A stretch of DNA of 64,000 nt from Comamonas terrae (GCF_001544075.1 NZ_BCNT01000012.1:53880-117879), one strand, 5' to 3'; counted from the stretch's first letter, positions 34,238 through 43,082 are shown. Numbers and translations: made by a program. Notes: generated from the sequence alone by a model not told the origin.

Positions 34238-35188
34238 TCAAGGCGCGCCGAGAAATTCCTCGATCAGCTGCGCCACGGCCCGGGGCTGGTCGTGGTGCAG
34301 CATGTGGCCGGCATCCTGCACCACGGCGATGCGGCATTGCGGTACCAGCTGCATGCGCTCGTGGTACTGCTCCAGCGTATAGCGGCCCTTGTACCACTGG
34401 CCCAGGCTGTCGTCGCTGGCCTCCACGGCCAGCATGGGCGCGGTGATGGCACGCAGGCAGGCCGTGGCCTCGTCCGCGCGGTAGATATAGGGGTTGACGA
34501 TCTTGTGCGAGGCGTCGCCCAGGATGCGCCAGAGGCCGTCGGCCCGGTCTGGTGCTGCCCAGTGGTGGGCCAGCCACAGCGCCTTGTCGCGCGGCAGGCG
34601 GCGGTTGGTCTTTTGCAGGCGGTCGGCCACGGCCTCCACGCCGGCATAGGGCGCCAGGCCCATGCCGCCCTCGCGCTGGGTGCGCAGCTCGTCCATCCAT
34701 TGCGCCAGCCGCCTGGGCGTGCGTTCGGCCGGCACGTCGGGCATGCCGAAGCCCTCGAGATTCACGAAGCGGCGGATGCGTCCGGGCCGGGCGCCTGCAT
34801 ACCAGCTCGAGACATTGCCGCCCATGCTGTGGCCCACCAGATCGACGGCGCGCCCGGGCGAGAGCTGCTCCAGCAGCATGTCCAGGTCGGCCAGGTAGTC
34901 GGTGAAGTAATAGCTGTCGCAGGGGGCGGCCGGGCGGCTGAGGCCAAAGCCCCGCCAGTCGTGGGCCACGATGGTGCGCCCCTGGGCAAAGGCCTGGCTG
35001 AAGGCGTCCACCACGAACTGCCAGGAGGCCGCCACGTCCATCCAGCCATGGGCCAGCACCAGCAGGGGCAGCTCGGGGTCGGGCTGCGCAGGCTGCCAGC
35101 GGCGCAGGTGGTATTGCATGCCGCGCACGGGCAGCATCTCGGAGCGGCAGGCGCGGCGGGGCTGGTAGGGCTGGGTGTCGGAGGTCAT
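34238..35188 (-). CDS. Alpha/beta hydrolase
   Basis: 316 residues, alpha/beta hydrolase fold with the oxyanion strand LLVLAHGWMDVAASW, DWRGFGLS, the nucleophile elbow VGHSMGGN (Ser), an acidic residue in VEASDDS and the catalytic His in VQDAGHMLHHDQP. The whole triad is present, so it should be active, probably as an esterase; the substrate cannot be predicted. Convergent with the penicillin acylase gene (22 bp apart) and divergent from tas (125 bp). Confidence 0.9.
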   Translation of the reverse strand: MTSDTQPYQPRRACRSEMLPVRGMQYHLRRWQPAQPDPELPLLVLAHGWMDVAASWQFVVDAFSQAFAQGRTIVAHDWRGFGLSRPAAPCDSYYFTDYLADLDMLLEQLSPGRAVDLVGHSMGGNVSSWYAGARPGRIRRFVNLEGFGMPDVPAERTPRRLAQWMDELRTQREGGMGLAPYAGVEAVADRLQKTNRRLPRDKALWLAHHWAAPDRADGLWRILGDASHKIVNPYIYRADEATACLRAITAPMLAVEASDDSLGQWYKGRYTLEQYHERMQLVPQCRIAVVQDAGHMLHHDQPRAVAQLIEEFLGAP

Positions 35189-35299
35189 GGTCTGGCTGCA
35201 GGAAATTCCGTCTGGCCCCGATTATTGCGGGGCCCTGCCGCGCGGCCGTCCTGCCGGAGACAGCGGCGGCCCCCGCTGCCTGGCACGCCGGCCAGCGCA

Positions 35300-35305
35300 T
35301 AAACT
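35300..35305 (+). promoter_or_regulatory. -10-like box close to the tas start
   Basis: TAAACT, 8 bases before the ATG, without a Shine-Dalgarno. Possible leaderless start; no clear -35. Confidence 0.3.
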
Positions 35306-35313
35306 CGCATCCC

Positions 35314-36402
35314 ATGACTGCCAATACCTCCGCAATTCCCATGACCCCCGTTGCCCTGGGGCACAGCGACCTGCGCGTGAGCCCCATCTGCCTGGGCACC
35401 ATGACCTTCGGCGAGCAGGTCGACGAGGCCGAGGCCTTCCGCATCATGGACCGCGCGCTCGAGCGCGGCGTGGACTTCTTCGACACGGCCGAGATGTATT
35501 CGGTGCCCGCGCGCGAAGCCACCTGCGGCGCTACGGAAACCATCATCGGCCGCTGGTTCGCCAGCCGCCCCGGCGCACGCCAGAAAGTGACGCTGGCCAG
35601 CAAGGTGGCCGGCCCTTCGCGCGGCATGCCCTGGGTGCGCGCCGGGCAGGGCATGACGGCGGCCGACATCGTCGCTTCCTGCGAGGGAAGCCTGAAGCGC
35701 CTGCAGACCGAGGTGATCGACCTCTACCAGATCCACTGGCCCGAGCGCCATGTGCCCGCCTTCGGGGCGCTGTACTACGACCCGCGGCAGGAGCGTAGCC
35801 AGACGCCCATCCACGAACAGCTGCAGGCACTGGCCAGGCTGGTGGAGCAGGGCAAGGTGCGCCACATCGGCCTGTCCAACGAAACGCCTTACGGCGTGCA
35901 TGAGTTCGTGCGCTTGGCCGAGCAGCACGGCCTGCCGCGCGTGGTAAGCACGCAGAACCCTTACTGCCTGGTCAACCGCAGCTATGAAAACGCGCTGGAC
36001 GAGACCTGCCACCGCCTGGGCGTGTCGCTGCTGGCCTATTCGCCGCTGGCCTTCGGCCTGCTGACCGGCAAGTTCGACCAGCATGCGCCCGCCGAGCCCG
36101 GTGCGCCGCAGCAGGCGCGCATCGCGCGCTACGAATCCGTGCGCCGCCAGCGCTGGGGCCGGCCCGAGGCGCTGGCCGCCGCGCGCCGCTACAACCGGCT
36201 GGCGCGCGAGCACGGCCTCACGCCCGTGCAGATGGCCCTGGCCTTTTGCTATACCCAGTGGCAGGTGGCCAGCACCATCATCGGCGTGACCTCGGTGGCG
36301 CAGCTGGACGAGGACCTCGACGCCTGGGGCATGCAGCTGGCGCCCGAACTGCGGGCCGCGATCGATGCCATCCGCTGGGAAGTGCGCGACCCCGCGGTGT
36401 GA
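35314..36402 (+). CDS. tas: Tas-type NADP(H)-dependent aldo/keto reductase
   Basis: 362 residues, TIM-barrel aldo/keto reductase of the Tas subgroup. Seen are LGTMTFGEQ, the catalytic Asp/Tyr region FFDTAEMYSVP, DLYQIHWPERHVPAFG, GLSNETPYGVHEF and the C-terminal cofactor region STIIGVTS. E. coli Tas suppresses a tyrosine auxotrophy, but its native substrate is uncertain. The gene stands alone; ybaK follows 77 bp later with a strong hairpin between. Confidence 0.9.
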   Translation: MTANTSAIPMTPVALGHSDLRVSPICLGTMTFGEQVDEAEAFRIMDRALERGVDFFDTAEMYSVPAREATCGATETIIGRWFASRPGARQKVTLASKVAGPSRGMPWVRAGQGMTAADIVASCEGSLKRLQTEVIDLYQIHWPERHVPAFGALYYDPRQERSQTPIHEQLQALARLVEQGKVRHIGLSNETPYGVHEFVRLAEQHGLPRVVSTQNPYCLVNRSYENALDETCHRLGVSLLAYSPLAFGLLTGKFDQHAPAEPGAPQQARIARYESVRRQRWGRPEALAAARRYNRLAREHGLTPVQMALAFCYTQWQVASTIIGVTSVAQLDEDLDAWGMQLAPELRAAIDAIRWEVRDPAV

Positions 36403-36431
36403 GGCGCGATGGGCCACCTGTGGTCAAATCG

Positions 36432-36464
36432 GCTGCCGCCGCCTGCCTGTCGGGCGGTGGCAGC
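36432..36464. repeat. Strong hairpin between tas and ybaK
   Basis: GCTGCCGCCGCC (36432-36443) pairs with GGCGGTGGCAGC (36453-36464), a 12-bp stem with one G-T pair and a 9-base loop. No T tract follows. It could still slow or end tas transcription, or be part of the ybaK leader. Confidence 0.55.
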
Positions 36465-36479
36465 TATCCATACTGAATC

Positions 36480-36980
36480 ATGGCAAAAAAAGACAAGAAC
36501 GCCCATGTGAGCGAGACACCGGCCACGCAGATGCTCAAGGCCCACAAGGTGGAGTTCACCGAGCATCCCTACGACTATGTGGAGCACGGCGGCACCGCGG
36601 AGTCTGCGCGCCAGCTGGGGCTGGCCGAGCACATGGTGGTCAAGACCCTGGTCATGCAGGACCAGGATGCCAGGCCGCTGATCGTGCTCATGCACGGCGA
36701 CCGCAAGGTCTCGACTAAGAACCTGGCGCGCCAGATCGGCGCCAAGAGCGTCGAGCCCTGCAAGCCCGAGGTGGCCAACCGCCACAGCGGCTACCTGGTG
36801 GGCGGCACCTCGCCGTTCGGCACGCGGCGCGAGATGCCGGTCTATATCGAGGAAAGCATCCTGGCGCTGCCGCGCATCGCCATCAACGGCGGGCGGCGCG
36901 GCTTTCTGGTGCAGCTGGATCCCCAGGTTTGTACGCAGCTGCTGGGAGCCCGGCCGGTGCACTGCGCGCTGGCAGAATAG
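36480..36980 (+). CDS. ybaK: YbaK/EbsC family Cys-tRNA(Pro) deacylase
   Basis: Trans-editing enzyme that hydrolyses Cys-tRNA(Pro) made by mistake by prolyl-tRNA synthetase. 166 residues, full length: ATQMLKAHKVEFTEHPYDY, the active-site Lys region VVKTLVMQ, HGDRKVSTKNLARQIGAKSVE, and GGTSPFGTRREMPVYIEESIL. plsY follows 63 bp downstream on the same strand. Confidence 0.93.
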   Translation: MAKKDKNAHVSETPATQMLKAHKVEFTEHPYDYVEHGGTAESARQLGLAEHMVVKTLVMQDQDARPLIVLMHGDRKVSTKNLARQIGAKSVEPCKPEVANRHSGYLVGGTSPFGTRREMPVYIEESILALPRIAINGGRRGFLVQLDPQVCTQLLGARPVHCALAE

Positions 36981-37043
36981 CTGGCCTGCAAGCCGAGCCA
37001 TCCCTCGCTCCATCAACCGGCCCATTTTCCCCAAGGATTCCAA

Positions 37044-37715
37044 TTGAACGCCCTGTATTCCCTGATCGCCGTGGCGGCGGCCTATCTGATCGGATCGCTG
37101 TCGTTTGCCGTCATCGTGAGCCGCGTCATGGGGTTGAACGACCCGCGCACCTACGGCAGCGGCAATCCCGGCGCCACCAATGTGCTGCGCTCGGGCAGCA
37201 AGGCGGCCGCGGCCGTGACGCTGCTGCTGGACGCCGCCAAGGGCTGGCTGCCCGTGGTGCTGGTCCAGTGGTTCGGCCCGGCCTTCGGCCTTGCCGAGGG
37301 CACGGTGGCCCTGGTGGCGCTGGCCGCATTCCTGGGCCACCTGTATCCGGTTTTCTTCAACTTCAAGGGCGGCAAGGGCGTGGCCACGGCGCTGGGCGTG
37401 CTGCTGGGCATCAGCGGCTGGCTGGGGCTGGCCACGGCGCTGACCTGGCTGATCATCGCTGTGTTCTTCCGCTACTCCTCGCTGGCCGCGCTGGTGGCCT
37501 CGGTGTTCGCGCCGCTGTACTACGTGCTGTGCAGCGGCATGGTCTGGGATGCCGAGACGCCGATCACCGCCGCCATCGTGATCATGGCCATGCTGCTGAT
37601 CTGGCGCCACCGCGAGAACATCCAGCGCCTGATGGCCGGCAAGGAGTCCAAGCTCGGCCAGAAAAAGGCCGATGCCGCCAAGGCGGCGGAAAGCGGCGCA
37701 GGCAAGCGCCACTGA
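37044..37715 (+). CDS. plsY: Glycerol-3-phosphate acyltransferase PlsY
   Basis: Inner-membrane enzyme that acylates glycerol-3-phosphate from acyl-phosphate, the first step of phospholipid synthesis. 223 residues with about five membrane helices; conserved motifs [15 protein letters not shown] and [15 protein letters not shown] are intact. The start is TTG 37044, 7 bases after AAGGA; the product then begins [18 protein letters not shown] as expected. A Lys-rich, Ala-rich tail (about 200-223) is longer than in E. coli. Confidence 0.94.
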   Translation: MNALYSLIAVAAAYLIGSLSFAVIVSRVMGLNDPRTYGSGNPGATNVLRSGSKAAAAVTLLLDAAKGWLPVVLVQWFGPAFGLAEGTVALVALAAFLGHLYPVFFNFKGGKGVATALGVLLGISGWLGLATALTWLIIAVFFRYSSLAALVASVFAPLYYVLCSGMVWDAETPITAAIVIMAMLLIWRHRENIQRLMAGKESKLGQKKADAAKAAESGAGKRH

Positions 37716-37842
37716 CGCGGCTGCGGCAGGCGCTATCGGAATCGAAGCGCCAGCCGCGCACCTTGCCTCCATTTCAAGCGAAATACCCTCGGGGTTGATG
37801 AATAGCGGGCGCCAGGCGCTCATGATTGCATAGCACTTGCCC

Positions 37843-39384
37843 ATGACTTCCAGCCCTTCGCAGCGCGAATACGTCGCTCCCTGTCCTGGCTGCGGCGCAC
37901 CGGTGCGCTTTACCAGCGCGCAGGCCGGCTTTGCAGTCTGCGATTTCTGCCGCAGCACGGTGGCGCGCAGCGGCGATGTGCTGCAGCGTGTGGGCAGCAT
38001 GGCCGAGGTGTTCGAGGACTACAGCCCGCTGGCGCTGGGCGCCTCGGGCATGGTGCAGCGCAATGGCAAGCCCGAGCCGTTCACGCTGGTGGGCCGCGCC
38101 CAGTACAGGAGCAAGGCAGGTTCCTGGTCCGAATGGACGGCCGAACTGGGCACGGGCGAGCTCGGCTATCTGAGCGAGGACAACGGCCATTTCGTCTTCA
38201 CCTTCGACTGGACGCCGCCGGGCTGGAACGTCACGGCCTTTGTCCCGCGCGAATGGCGCATGGGGCGCGAGCTGCGGGCCGGCCAGGCGGGCGAGCTGCG
38301 CTTTACCGTCACCAGCGTGCAGAACGTGCAGCTGGTGGCCGCGCAGGGTCAGCTGGCGCAGCTGCCGCAGCCGGGCCGGGACTTCTGGCTGGTGGAGCTG
38401 CGCAGCGACCAGGGCCAGGTGCTGTCGGCCGACTTCAGCGGCAAGGCACCGGCCTTCACGCTGGGCGCTGCGGTGCAGCTCGAGGCGCTGAAGATGCAGG
38501 GCCTGCGCGATACGGCAGCGCTCAAGAAGGAAGAGGGCCGGCATTTCAACTGTCCCCACTGCGCTGCCGTGGTGCCGGTGCGCTTCGACGGTACCAAGGC
38601 CATCAGCTGCCCGAGCTGCGGCAGCCTGATCGACATGTCGCGCGGCCTGGGCGGGGAGCTGGGCTTTTCCGAGCAGCGCAGAAGGATCAAGCCTGCCATC
38701 GCGCTGGGCAAGACCGGCAGGCTCGAGGGGCTGGAGTGGCAGGTGGTGGGCTTTCAGCGCCGCTCGGGCCGCGAACTCGGCGAAGAGGACGATGACGAAA
38801 CCTTCGAGTGGGACGAATACCTGCTCTACAACCGCAAGGCGGGCTTTACCTTCATCGTCGATTCCGAGGACGGCTGGAGCACGGCGCGCGTGATCGGCGG
38901 CGTGCCCAAGGTGGCCAAGAGCGGCGCCACGGCGACCTACATGCAGCGCAAGTACCGCCGCGAGTCCGCCTACATGGCCGAGACCGTGTATGCCGAAGGC
39001 GAGTTCTACTGGCCAGTGTTCAAGGGCCAGAAAAGCAGCAATGTGGACTATGTAAACGAAGGCAAGCAGGCCACGCTGGCGCAGGAAACGGCGCAGCGCG
39101 AGACCACCTGGACGCACGGCCAGCGCATCTCGGCGCAGACCCTGGCCGCGGCCTTCGGCGTGGACCGGCTCAGGGACCGCTCCGATGCCGGCCTGCTCTC
39201 GGGCAGCCGCTTCAGCATCGGCGGCATTGTGCTATGCCTGGTGATACTGCTGCTCGTGCTGTTCGCCATCCGCGGCTGCATCGTGCGCGCCAGCTGCGAT
39301 CCGCGCATCGATCCCAACTGCAGCTACAGCCGCTCCAGCAGCGGCTCCTATGGTGGCTACACCTCGGGCGGCAGCCACAAGTAA
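37843..39384 (+). CDS. DUF4178 protein with two zinc ribbons and a C-terminal membrane anchor
   Basis: 513 residues. N-terminal zinc ribbon CPGCG...CDFC (C14, C17, C33, C36), a first DUF4178 unit (FTLVGRAQYRSKAGSWSEW...FVFTFDWTPPG), a second ribbon CPHC...CPSCG near 230-260, a second DUF4178 unit (LEWQVVGFQRRSGREL...WDEYLLYNRKAGFTFIVDSEDGW), a long soluble part and one hydrophobic helix (about 453-475) near a Ser/Gly/Tyr-rich tail. No enzymatic motif is visible. First gene of a run with DUF350, a SpeE-like enzyme and an FAD lipoprotein. ATG 37843 is preferred to an upstream TTG. Confidence 0.85.
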   Translation: MTSSPSQREYVAPCPGCGAPVRFTSAQAGFAVCDFCRSTVARSGDVLQRVGSMAEVFEDYSPLALGASGMVQRNGKPEPFTLVGRAQYRSKAGSWSEWTAELGTGELGYLSEDNGHFVFTFDWTPPGWNVTAFVPREWRMGRELRAGQAGELRFTVTSVQNVQLVAAQGQLAQLPQPGRDFWLVELRSDQGQVLSADFSGKAPAFTLGAAVQLEALKMQGLRDTAALKKEEGRHFNCPHCAAVVPVRFDGTKAISCPSCGSLIDMSRGLGGELGFSEQRRRIKPAIALGKTGRLEGLEWQVVGFQRRSGRELGEEDDDETFEWDEYLLYNRKAGFTFIVDSEDGWSTARVIGGVPKVAKSGATATYMQRKYRRESAYMAETVYAEGEFYWPVFKGQKSSNVDYVNEGKQATLAQETAQRETTWTHGQRISAQTLAAAFGVDRLRDRSDAGLLSGSRFSIGGIVLCLVILLLVLFAIRGCIVRASCDPRIDPNCSYSRSSSGSYGGYTSGGSHK

Positions 39385-39416
39385 AGCAAAGAACGTTTCC
39401 AACAAGGAGAAAGCAC

Positions 39417-39635
39417 ATGCGCTTCGACTGGTTCAACCCTCAGGCATTTTTCGGCTCCATCCTCTACGCGCTGGTCGGCGTCGCGGTGTTCTGGCTGTGC
39501 TTCATCATCATCGACAAGATCACGCCCGTGGACATGTGGGCCGAGATCGTCGAGAAGCACAACAAGGCGCTGGCCATGGTGGTGGCGGCCATGTGCCTGG
39601 GCATCAGCATCATTGTGGCGGCGGCAATACATTGA
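39417..39635 (+). CDS. DUF350 (YjfL-like) small membrane protein
   Basis: 72 residues with two hydrophobic helices: FGSILYALVGVAVFWLCFIIID near the N terminus and LAMVVAAMCLGISIIVAAAIH at the end, separated by KITPVDMWAEIVEKHNKA. It corresponds to a single DUF350 unit; the E. coli protein YjfL carries two. The function is unknown. AAGGAGA is 6 bases before the ATG; the gene follows the DUF4178 gene by 32 bp. A dispersed repeat B copy starts at its stop codon. Confidence 0.85.
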   Translation: MRFDWFNPQAFFGSILYALVGVAVFWLCFIIIDKITPVDMWAEIVEKHNKALAMVVAAMCLGISIIVAAAIH

Positions 39636-39722
39636 TACCCCCTGAGCGGCTTTGCCGCTTCCCCCTGAAAGGGGGACGACACCTTCGCTGCGAGGCGGCT
39701 CTTGCTCGGTGTCTCTGGCGTG
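39636..39722 (+). repeat. Dispersed repeat B, copy 3 (best preserved)
   Basis: CCCCCTGAGCGGCTTTGCCG, then CTTCCCCCTGAAAGGGGGACG and GACACCTTCGCTGCGAGGCGG, ending in CTCTTGCTCGGTG. It contains two hairpins (GAGCGG.../CCGCTT and CCCCCT...AGGGGG). It lies between DUF350 and the SpeE-like gene, inside an apparent operon. Confidence 0.7.
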
Positions 39723-39768
39723 TGCCCTGCCGCTTTTTTGCGGCAGTTATCTGAAAGTTGAGGGTGGT

Positions 39769-41301
39769 TTGACGAATGTGAAGGCGGCGGGGCCGCGGCC
39801 CATCGATGTGGCGCTGCTGGCCAGCGTGTTCGTGATCGCGGCCTGCGGCCTGCTCTACGAGCTGGCTGCGGGAGCGCTGGCGTCCTATCTGCTGGGCGAC
39901 TCGGTGCTGCAGTTTTCCACCATCATCGGCACCTATCTGTTTGCCATGGGCATAGGCTCGTGGCTGTCGCGCTATTTCGAATACCAGCTACCCGCGCACT
40001 TCCTGCGCGTGGAGCTGATGGTGGCGCTGATCGGCGGCGCGCTGCCGGCCGTGCTGTTCCTGGCCAATGCCTATGTGCCGGGGGCCTTTCGCCCGCTGCT
40101 GTACGGCATGGTGCTGCTGGTGGGCACGCTGGTGGGGCTGGAGATCCCGCTGGTCATGCGCATCCTGAAGCGCAACGCCTCGCTCAAGGACCTGGTCTCG
40201 CAGGTGCTGACCTTCGACTATCTGGGCGCGCTGGCCGTGTCGCTGGCCTTTCCCATCGTGCTGGTGCCCAAGCTGGGGCTGGTGCGCACGGGCCTGCTTT
40301 TCGGCTTCATGAACGCTGCCGTGGCCGTGTGGGCGCTGGTGCTGTTCCGCCACGAGCTGCGCCGCCTGCACGCCCATGCGCTGGGCTGCGCCGCCGTGCT
40401 GGCTGTGCTGGGCGGCGGCATTGCAGGGGCCGACCACCTGACGCGGCTGGCCGACGACCATTTCTACCAGGACCGCATCGTGATGAGCAGTGCCACGCCG
40501 TACCAGCGCATCGTGGTCACCCAGGGGCGCCAGGGCGCGCGCCTGTACCTCAACGGCAATCTGCAATTCGCGCAAAGCGACGAGTACCGCTACCACGAGG
40601 CGCTGGTGCATCCGGTGATGGCCGCGCACGGCGCGCCCAGGAGAGTTGCCGTGCTGGGCGGCGGCGACGGCATGGCGGTGCGCGAGGTGCTCAAATACGC
40701 CACGGTGGAATCGGTCACGCTGGTGGAGCTGGACCCGGCCATGACGGGGCTGTTCAGGGACAACGCCATGATGCGCGCGCTCAACCAGGATGCGCTGCGC
40801 GATCCGCGCGTGCACATCGTCAACACCGATGCCTTCCAGTGGCTGCAGCAAGAGAGCGGCACGTTTGACGCCATCATCGTGGACTTTCCCGATCCGACGA
40901 ACTTCGCCATCGGCAAGCTGTTCACCAACAGCTTCTATGCGCTGCTGGACAAGCGCCTGGCCGCCAGCGGTTATGCCGTGGTCCAGACCACGTCACCGCT
41001 GATCGCGCGCCAGAGCTTCTGGATCGTGGTGCAGACCATTGAATCGGCAGGGCTGCTGGCCACGCCCTACCACGTGCATGTGCCCAGCTTTGGCGAATGG
41101 GGCTTTGTGATCGCCAGCCACCGGCCCTGGCGCGAGCCCGCCACGCTGCCGCCGGGCCTGCGCTTTCTGAGCCTGCCCGGCATGCGGCTGATGTTCGATT
41201 TTCCGCTCGACATGGCGCGGCTGCCGGCCGAGGTCAACCGCCTGTCCAACCAGGTGCTGGTAACGACCTACGAGCGCGAATGGGGCAAGGTGGAGCATTG
41301 A
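39769..41301 (+). CDS. Membrane-anchored spermidine synthase-like aminopropyltransferase
   Basis: 510 residues. The N-terminal ~240 form six or seven membrane helices (starting VALLASVFVIAACGLLYELAAG, with STIIGTYLFAMGIGSWLSRYFEY); residues ~245-500 are a spermidine synthase fold with LNGNLQFAQSDEYRYHEALVHP, the dcSAM/SAM-binding VAVLGGGDGMAVREVLKY, VTLVELDPAM and DAIIVDFPDPTN in place of the usual DSSDP. Such enzymes transfer aminopropyl groups from decarboxylated SAM. No speD lies nearby. TTG 39769 is chosen because GAGGGTGG sits just before it; a longer reading runs into repeat B. Confidence 0.87.
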   Translation: MTNVKAAGPRPIDVALLASVFVIAACGLLYELAAGALASYLLGDSVLQFSTIIGTYLFAMGIGSWLSRYFEYQLPAHFLRVELMVALIGGALPAVLFLANAYVPGAFRPLLYGMVLLVGTLVGLEIPLVMRILKRNASLKDLVSQVLTFDYLGALAVSLAFPIVLVPKLGLVRTGLLFGFMNAAVAVWALVLFRHELRRLHAHALGCAAVLAVLGGGIAGADHLTRLADDHFYQDRIVMSSATPYQRIVVTQGRQGARLYLNGNLQFAQSDEYRYHEALVHPVMAAHGAPRRVAVLGGGDGMAVREVLKYATVESVTLVELDPAMTGLFRDNAMMRALNQDALRDPRVHIVNTDAFQWLQQESGTFDAIIVDFPDPTNFAIGKLFTNSFYALLDKRLAASGYAVVQTTSPLIARQSFWIVVQTIESAGLLATPYHVHVPSFGEWGFVIASHRPWREPATLPPGLRFLSLPGMRLMFDFPLDMARLPAEVNRLSNQVLVTTYEREWGKVEH

Positions 41302-43046
41302 GCGCGCCGAGCATCACCCGCCGCGGCTGGCTGCGGGCTGCGGCTTGCGGTGTTGCGGGCGCTGCGGGCGCGCTGGCGGGCTGCACCCCCGATGACGCCG
41401 CGCTGGCCGATGGGCATGATTTGCCCGGTGGCTTTACCGGCGTGGCGCTGGAGCGCGGCCACAGCCTGCGGCCGTTGTGGCAGCGGCTGGAGCAGGGCAT
41501 TGCGCTGCCGCCGCCGGCCGCCGTGCACCGCGCGCCCGTGGTCATTGCCGGCGGCGGCATGGCGGGCCTGGCGGCGGCCCGCGCGCTGGAGCTGGCCGGC
41601 GTGCAGGGCGCGGCCCTGATCGACACGCAGAACGCCATGGGCGGCAACAGCCAGGGCGGCCGGGTGGGGGGCGTGGATTGCCCGCTGGGCGCGCATTACC
41701 TGCCCGTGCCCGGCGACGATGCCGGCGAGGTGCAGGACTGGCTGGAGGAGCTGGGCCTGCGCCGGCGCGTGGCGGGCCGCTGGCAGTACGACGAACGCCA
41801 CCTGTGCCACAGCCCGCAGGAGCGGCTGTACTGGCAGGGCGGCTGGCACGAGGGACTGCTGCCCGTGCAGGGCGTGGGCCCGCAGACGCTGGCGCAGTAT
41901 GAACGCTTCGAGCGCCTGGTGGCCGATGCGGCGCGGCAGGCACGCTTTGCCATGCCGTCCATCCGTGTCTGGGCGCGCATGGGCCGCCTGCCACCATCCC
42001 ATGCGCAGCTGGATGCGCAGCGCTTCGACCAATGGCTGGCGCGGCAGGGCCTGGATGACGAGCGCCTGCTCTGGTATCTCGATTACTGCTGCCGCGACGA
42101 CTTCGGCGCCGGGCTGGCGCGCGTCTCGGCCTGGGCCGGCGTGCACTATTTCGCGAGCCGCCATGGCTTTGTGGCGCCGCGCCCCGCGGGCGAGCGCGAT
42201 GCGCCGGCTGATGGCGGCGACCAGGTGCTGACCTGGCCCCAGGGCAATGGCTGGCTGTCGCAGCAACTGGCGGCGCGCCTGGCGAGCACGCAGCAGGTCG
42301 CCGATTGCAGCGTGCTGGCGATTGCCGAGGACCGCCACGGCGTGCAGATCGATACCTGGCACCACGGGCGCGGCCGGCACGAGCGCTGGCTGGCCGGCAA
42401 ATGCGTGGTGGCCCTGCCGACCTTTGTCGCCGCGCGCGTGGTGCGCGATGCGCCGCAGTTCCTGCAGACCGTGGCGCGGAGCCTGGACTGGGCGCCCTGG
42501 CTGGTGGCCAACATCCATGTGCGCGGCCCGCTGGCCGACCGCCCCGGCGCCGAGCCCGCCTGGGACAATGTGATCTACCAGGACGGCAACGAGGGCGGAC
42601 TGGGCTATGTGGATGCGGGCAACCAGCGCCTGGACCGCATCACCCGTGCGCCCACGGTGCTGAGCTACTACCAGGCGCTGGGCGACTGGGCCGACGGGCG
42701 CCGGCAGCTGCTGCAGCAGCCTTTCGGGTTCTGGCGCGAACGCATCGTGCGCAGCCTGAGCCTGCCGCATCCCGATCTGCTGCTGCAGGCCACGCGCATG
42801 GAAATCACGCGCTATGGCCATGCGATGGCGATTCCGCGGCCTGGCGATCAACAGGTTCTGAGTCAAATTGCCCTGAGCGCCCATACCGGCGGGCGCAAGC
42901 AGCTATTGAATGGAGAGCGCATCAGCCCCCTGCCGCTGCCGGCCACGGCGCGCCTGAGTTTTGCGCATTCGGACTGGGCGGGCTACTCGGTGCTGGAGGA
43001 AGCTTTCACGCGCGGCCACCATGCCGGGCTGTGGGCGGCAGCTTGA
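41298..43046 (+). CDS. Tat-exported lipoprotein, FAD-dependent amine oxidase-like
   Basis: 582 residues. The N terminus has a twin-arginine signal (SITRRGWLRAAACG, Arg8-Arg9) ending in a lipobox LAGC (Cys29), so the folded flavoprotein is probably exported and lipid-anchored. FAD-binding Rossmann motif VVIAGGGMAGLAAARALE (81-98) and the flavin amine oxidase-type layout follow, with a C-terminal HSDWAGYSVLEEAFTRG. TTG 41298 overlaps the upstream stop (TTGA) and is preceded by AAGGTGGAG, so it is translationally coupled to the SpeE-like gene. Residues ~522-538 come from dispersed repeat A. The substrate may be a polyamine product, by inference from context only. Confidence 0.84.
   Translation: MSAPSITRRGWLRAAACGVAGAAGALAGCTPDDAALADGHDLPGGFTGVALERGHSLRPLWQRLEQGIALPPPAAVHRAPVVIAGGGMAGLAAARALELAGVQGAALIDTQNAMGGNSQGGRVGGVDCPLGAHYLPVPGDDAGEVQDWLEELGLRRRVAGRWQYDERHLCHSPQERLYWQGGWHEGLLPVQGVGPQTLAQYERFERLVADAARQARFAMPSIRVWARMGRLPPSHAQLDAQRFDQWLARQGLDDERLLWYLDYCCRDDFGAGLARVSAWAGVHYFASRHGFVAPRPAGERDAPADGGDQVLTWPQGNGWLSQQLAARLASTQQVADCSVLAIAEDRHGVQIDTWHHGRGRHERWLAGKCVVALPTFVAARVVRDAPQFLQTVARSLDWAPWLVANIHVRGPLADRPGAEPAWDNVIYQDGNEGGLGYVDAGNQRLDRITRAPTVLSYYQALGDWADGRRQLLQQPFGFWRERIVRSLSLPHPDLLLQATRMEITRYGHAMAIPRPGDQQVLSQIALSAHTGGRKQLLNGERISPLPLPATARLSFAHSDWAGYSVLEEAFTRGHHAGLWAAA
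42862..42912. repeat. Dispersed repeat A, copy 5, inside the FAD lipoprotein gene
   Basis: TCAAATTGCCCTGAGCGCCC, a short spacer, then GGGCGCAAGCAGCTATTGAA, matching the reverse complement of the consensus. It is in frame and encodes about 17 residues near the C-terminal end of the protein. Confidence 0.75.
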
Positions 43047-43082
43047 GAGGGAGCGCACTGCGCTGAAAACCGGCGCAGCCCC

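Noticed and set aside
36432..36464. Rho-independent terminator of tas
   Set aside because: The stem is strong but no T run follows, so it is listed only as a hairpin.
36249..38000. 583-codon minus-strand frame across tas, ybaK and plsY
   Set aside because: It spans three recognised plus-strand genes and shows no domain.
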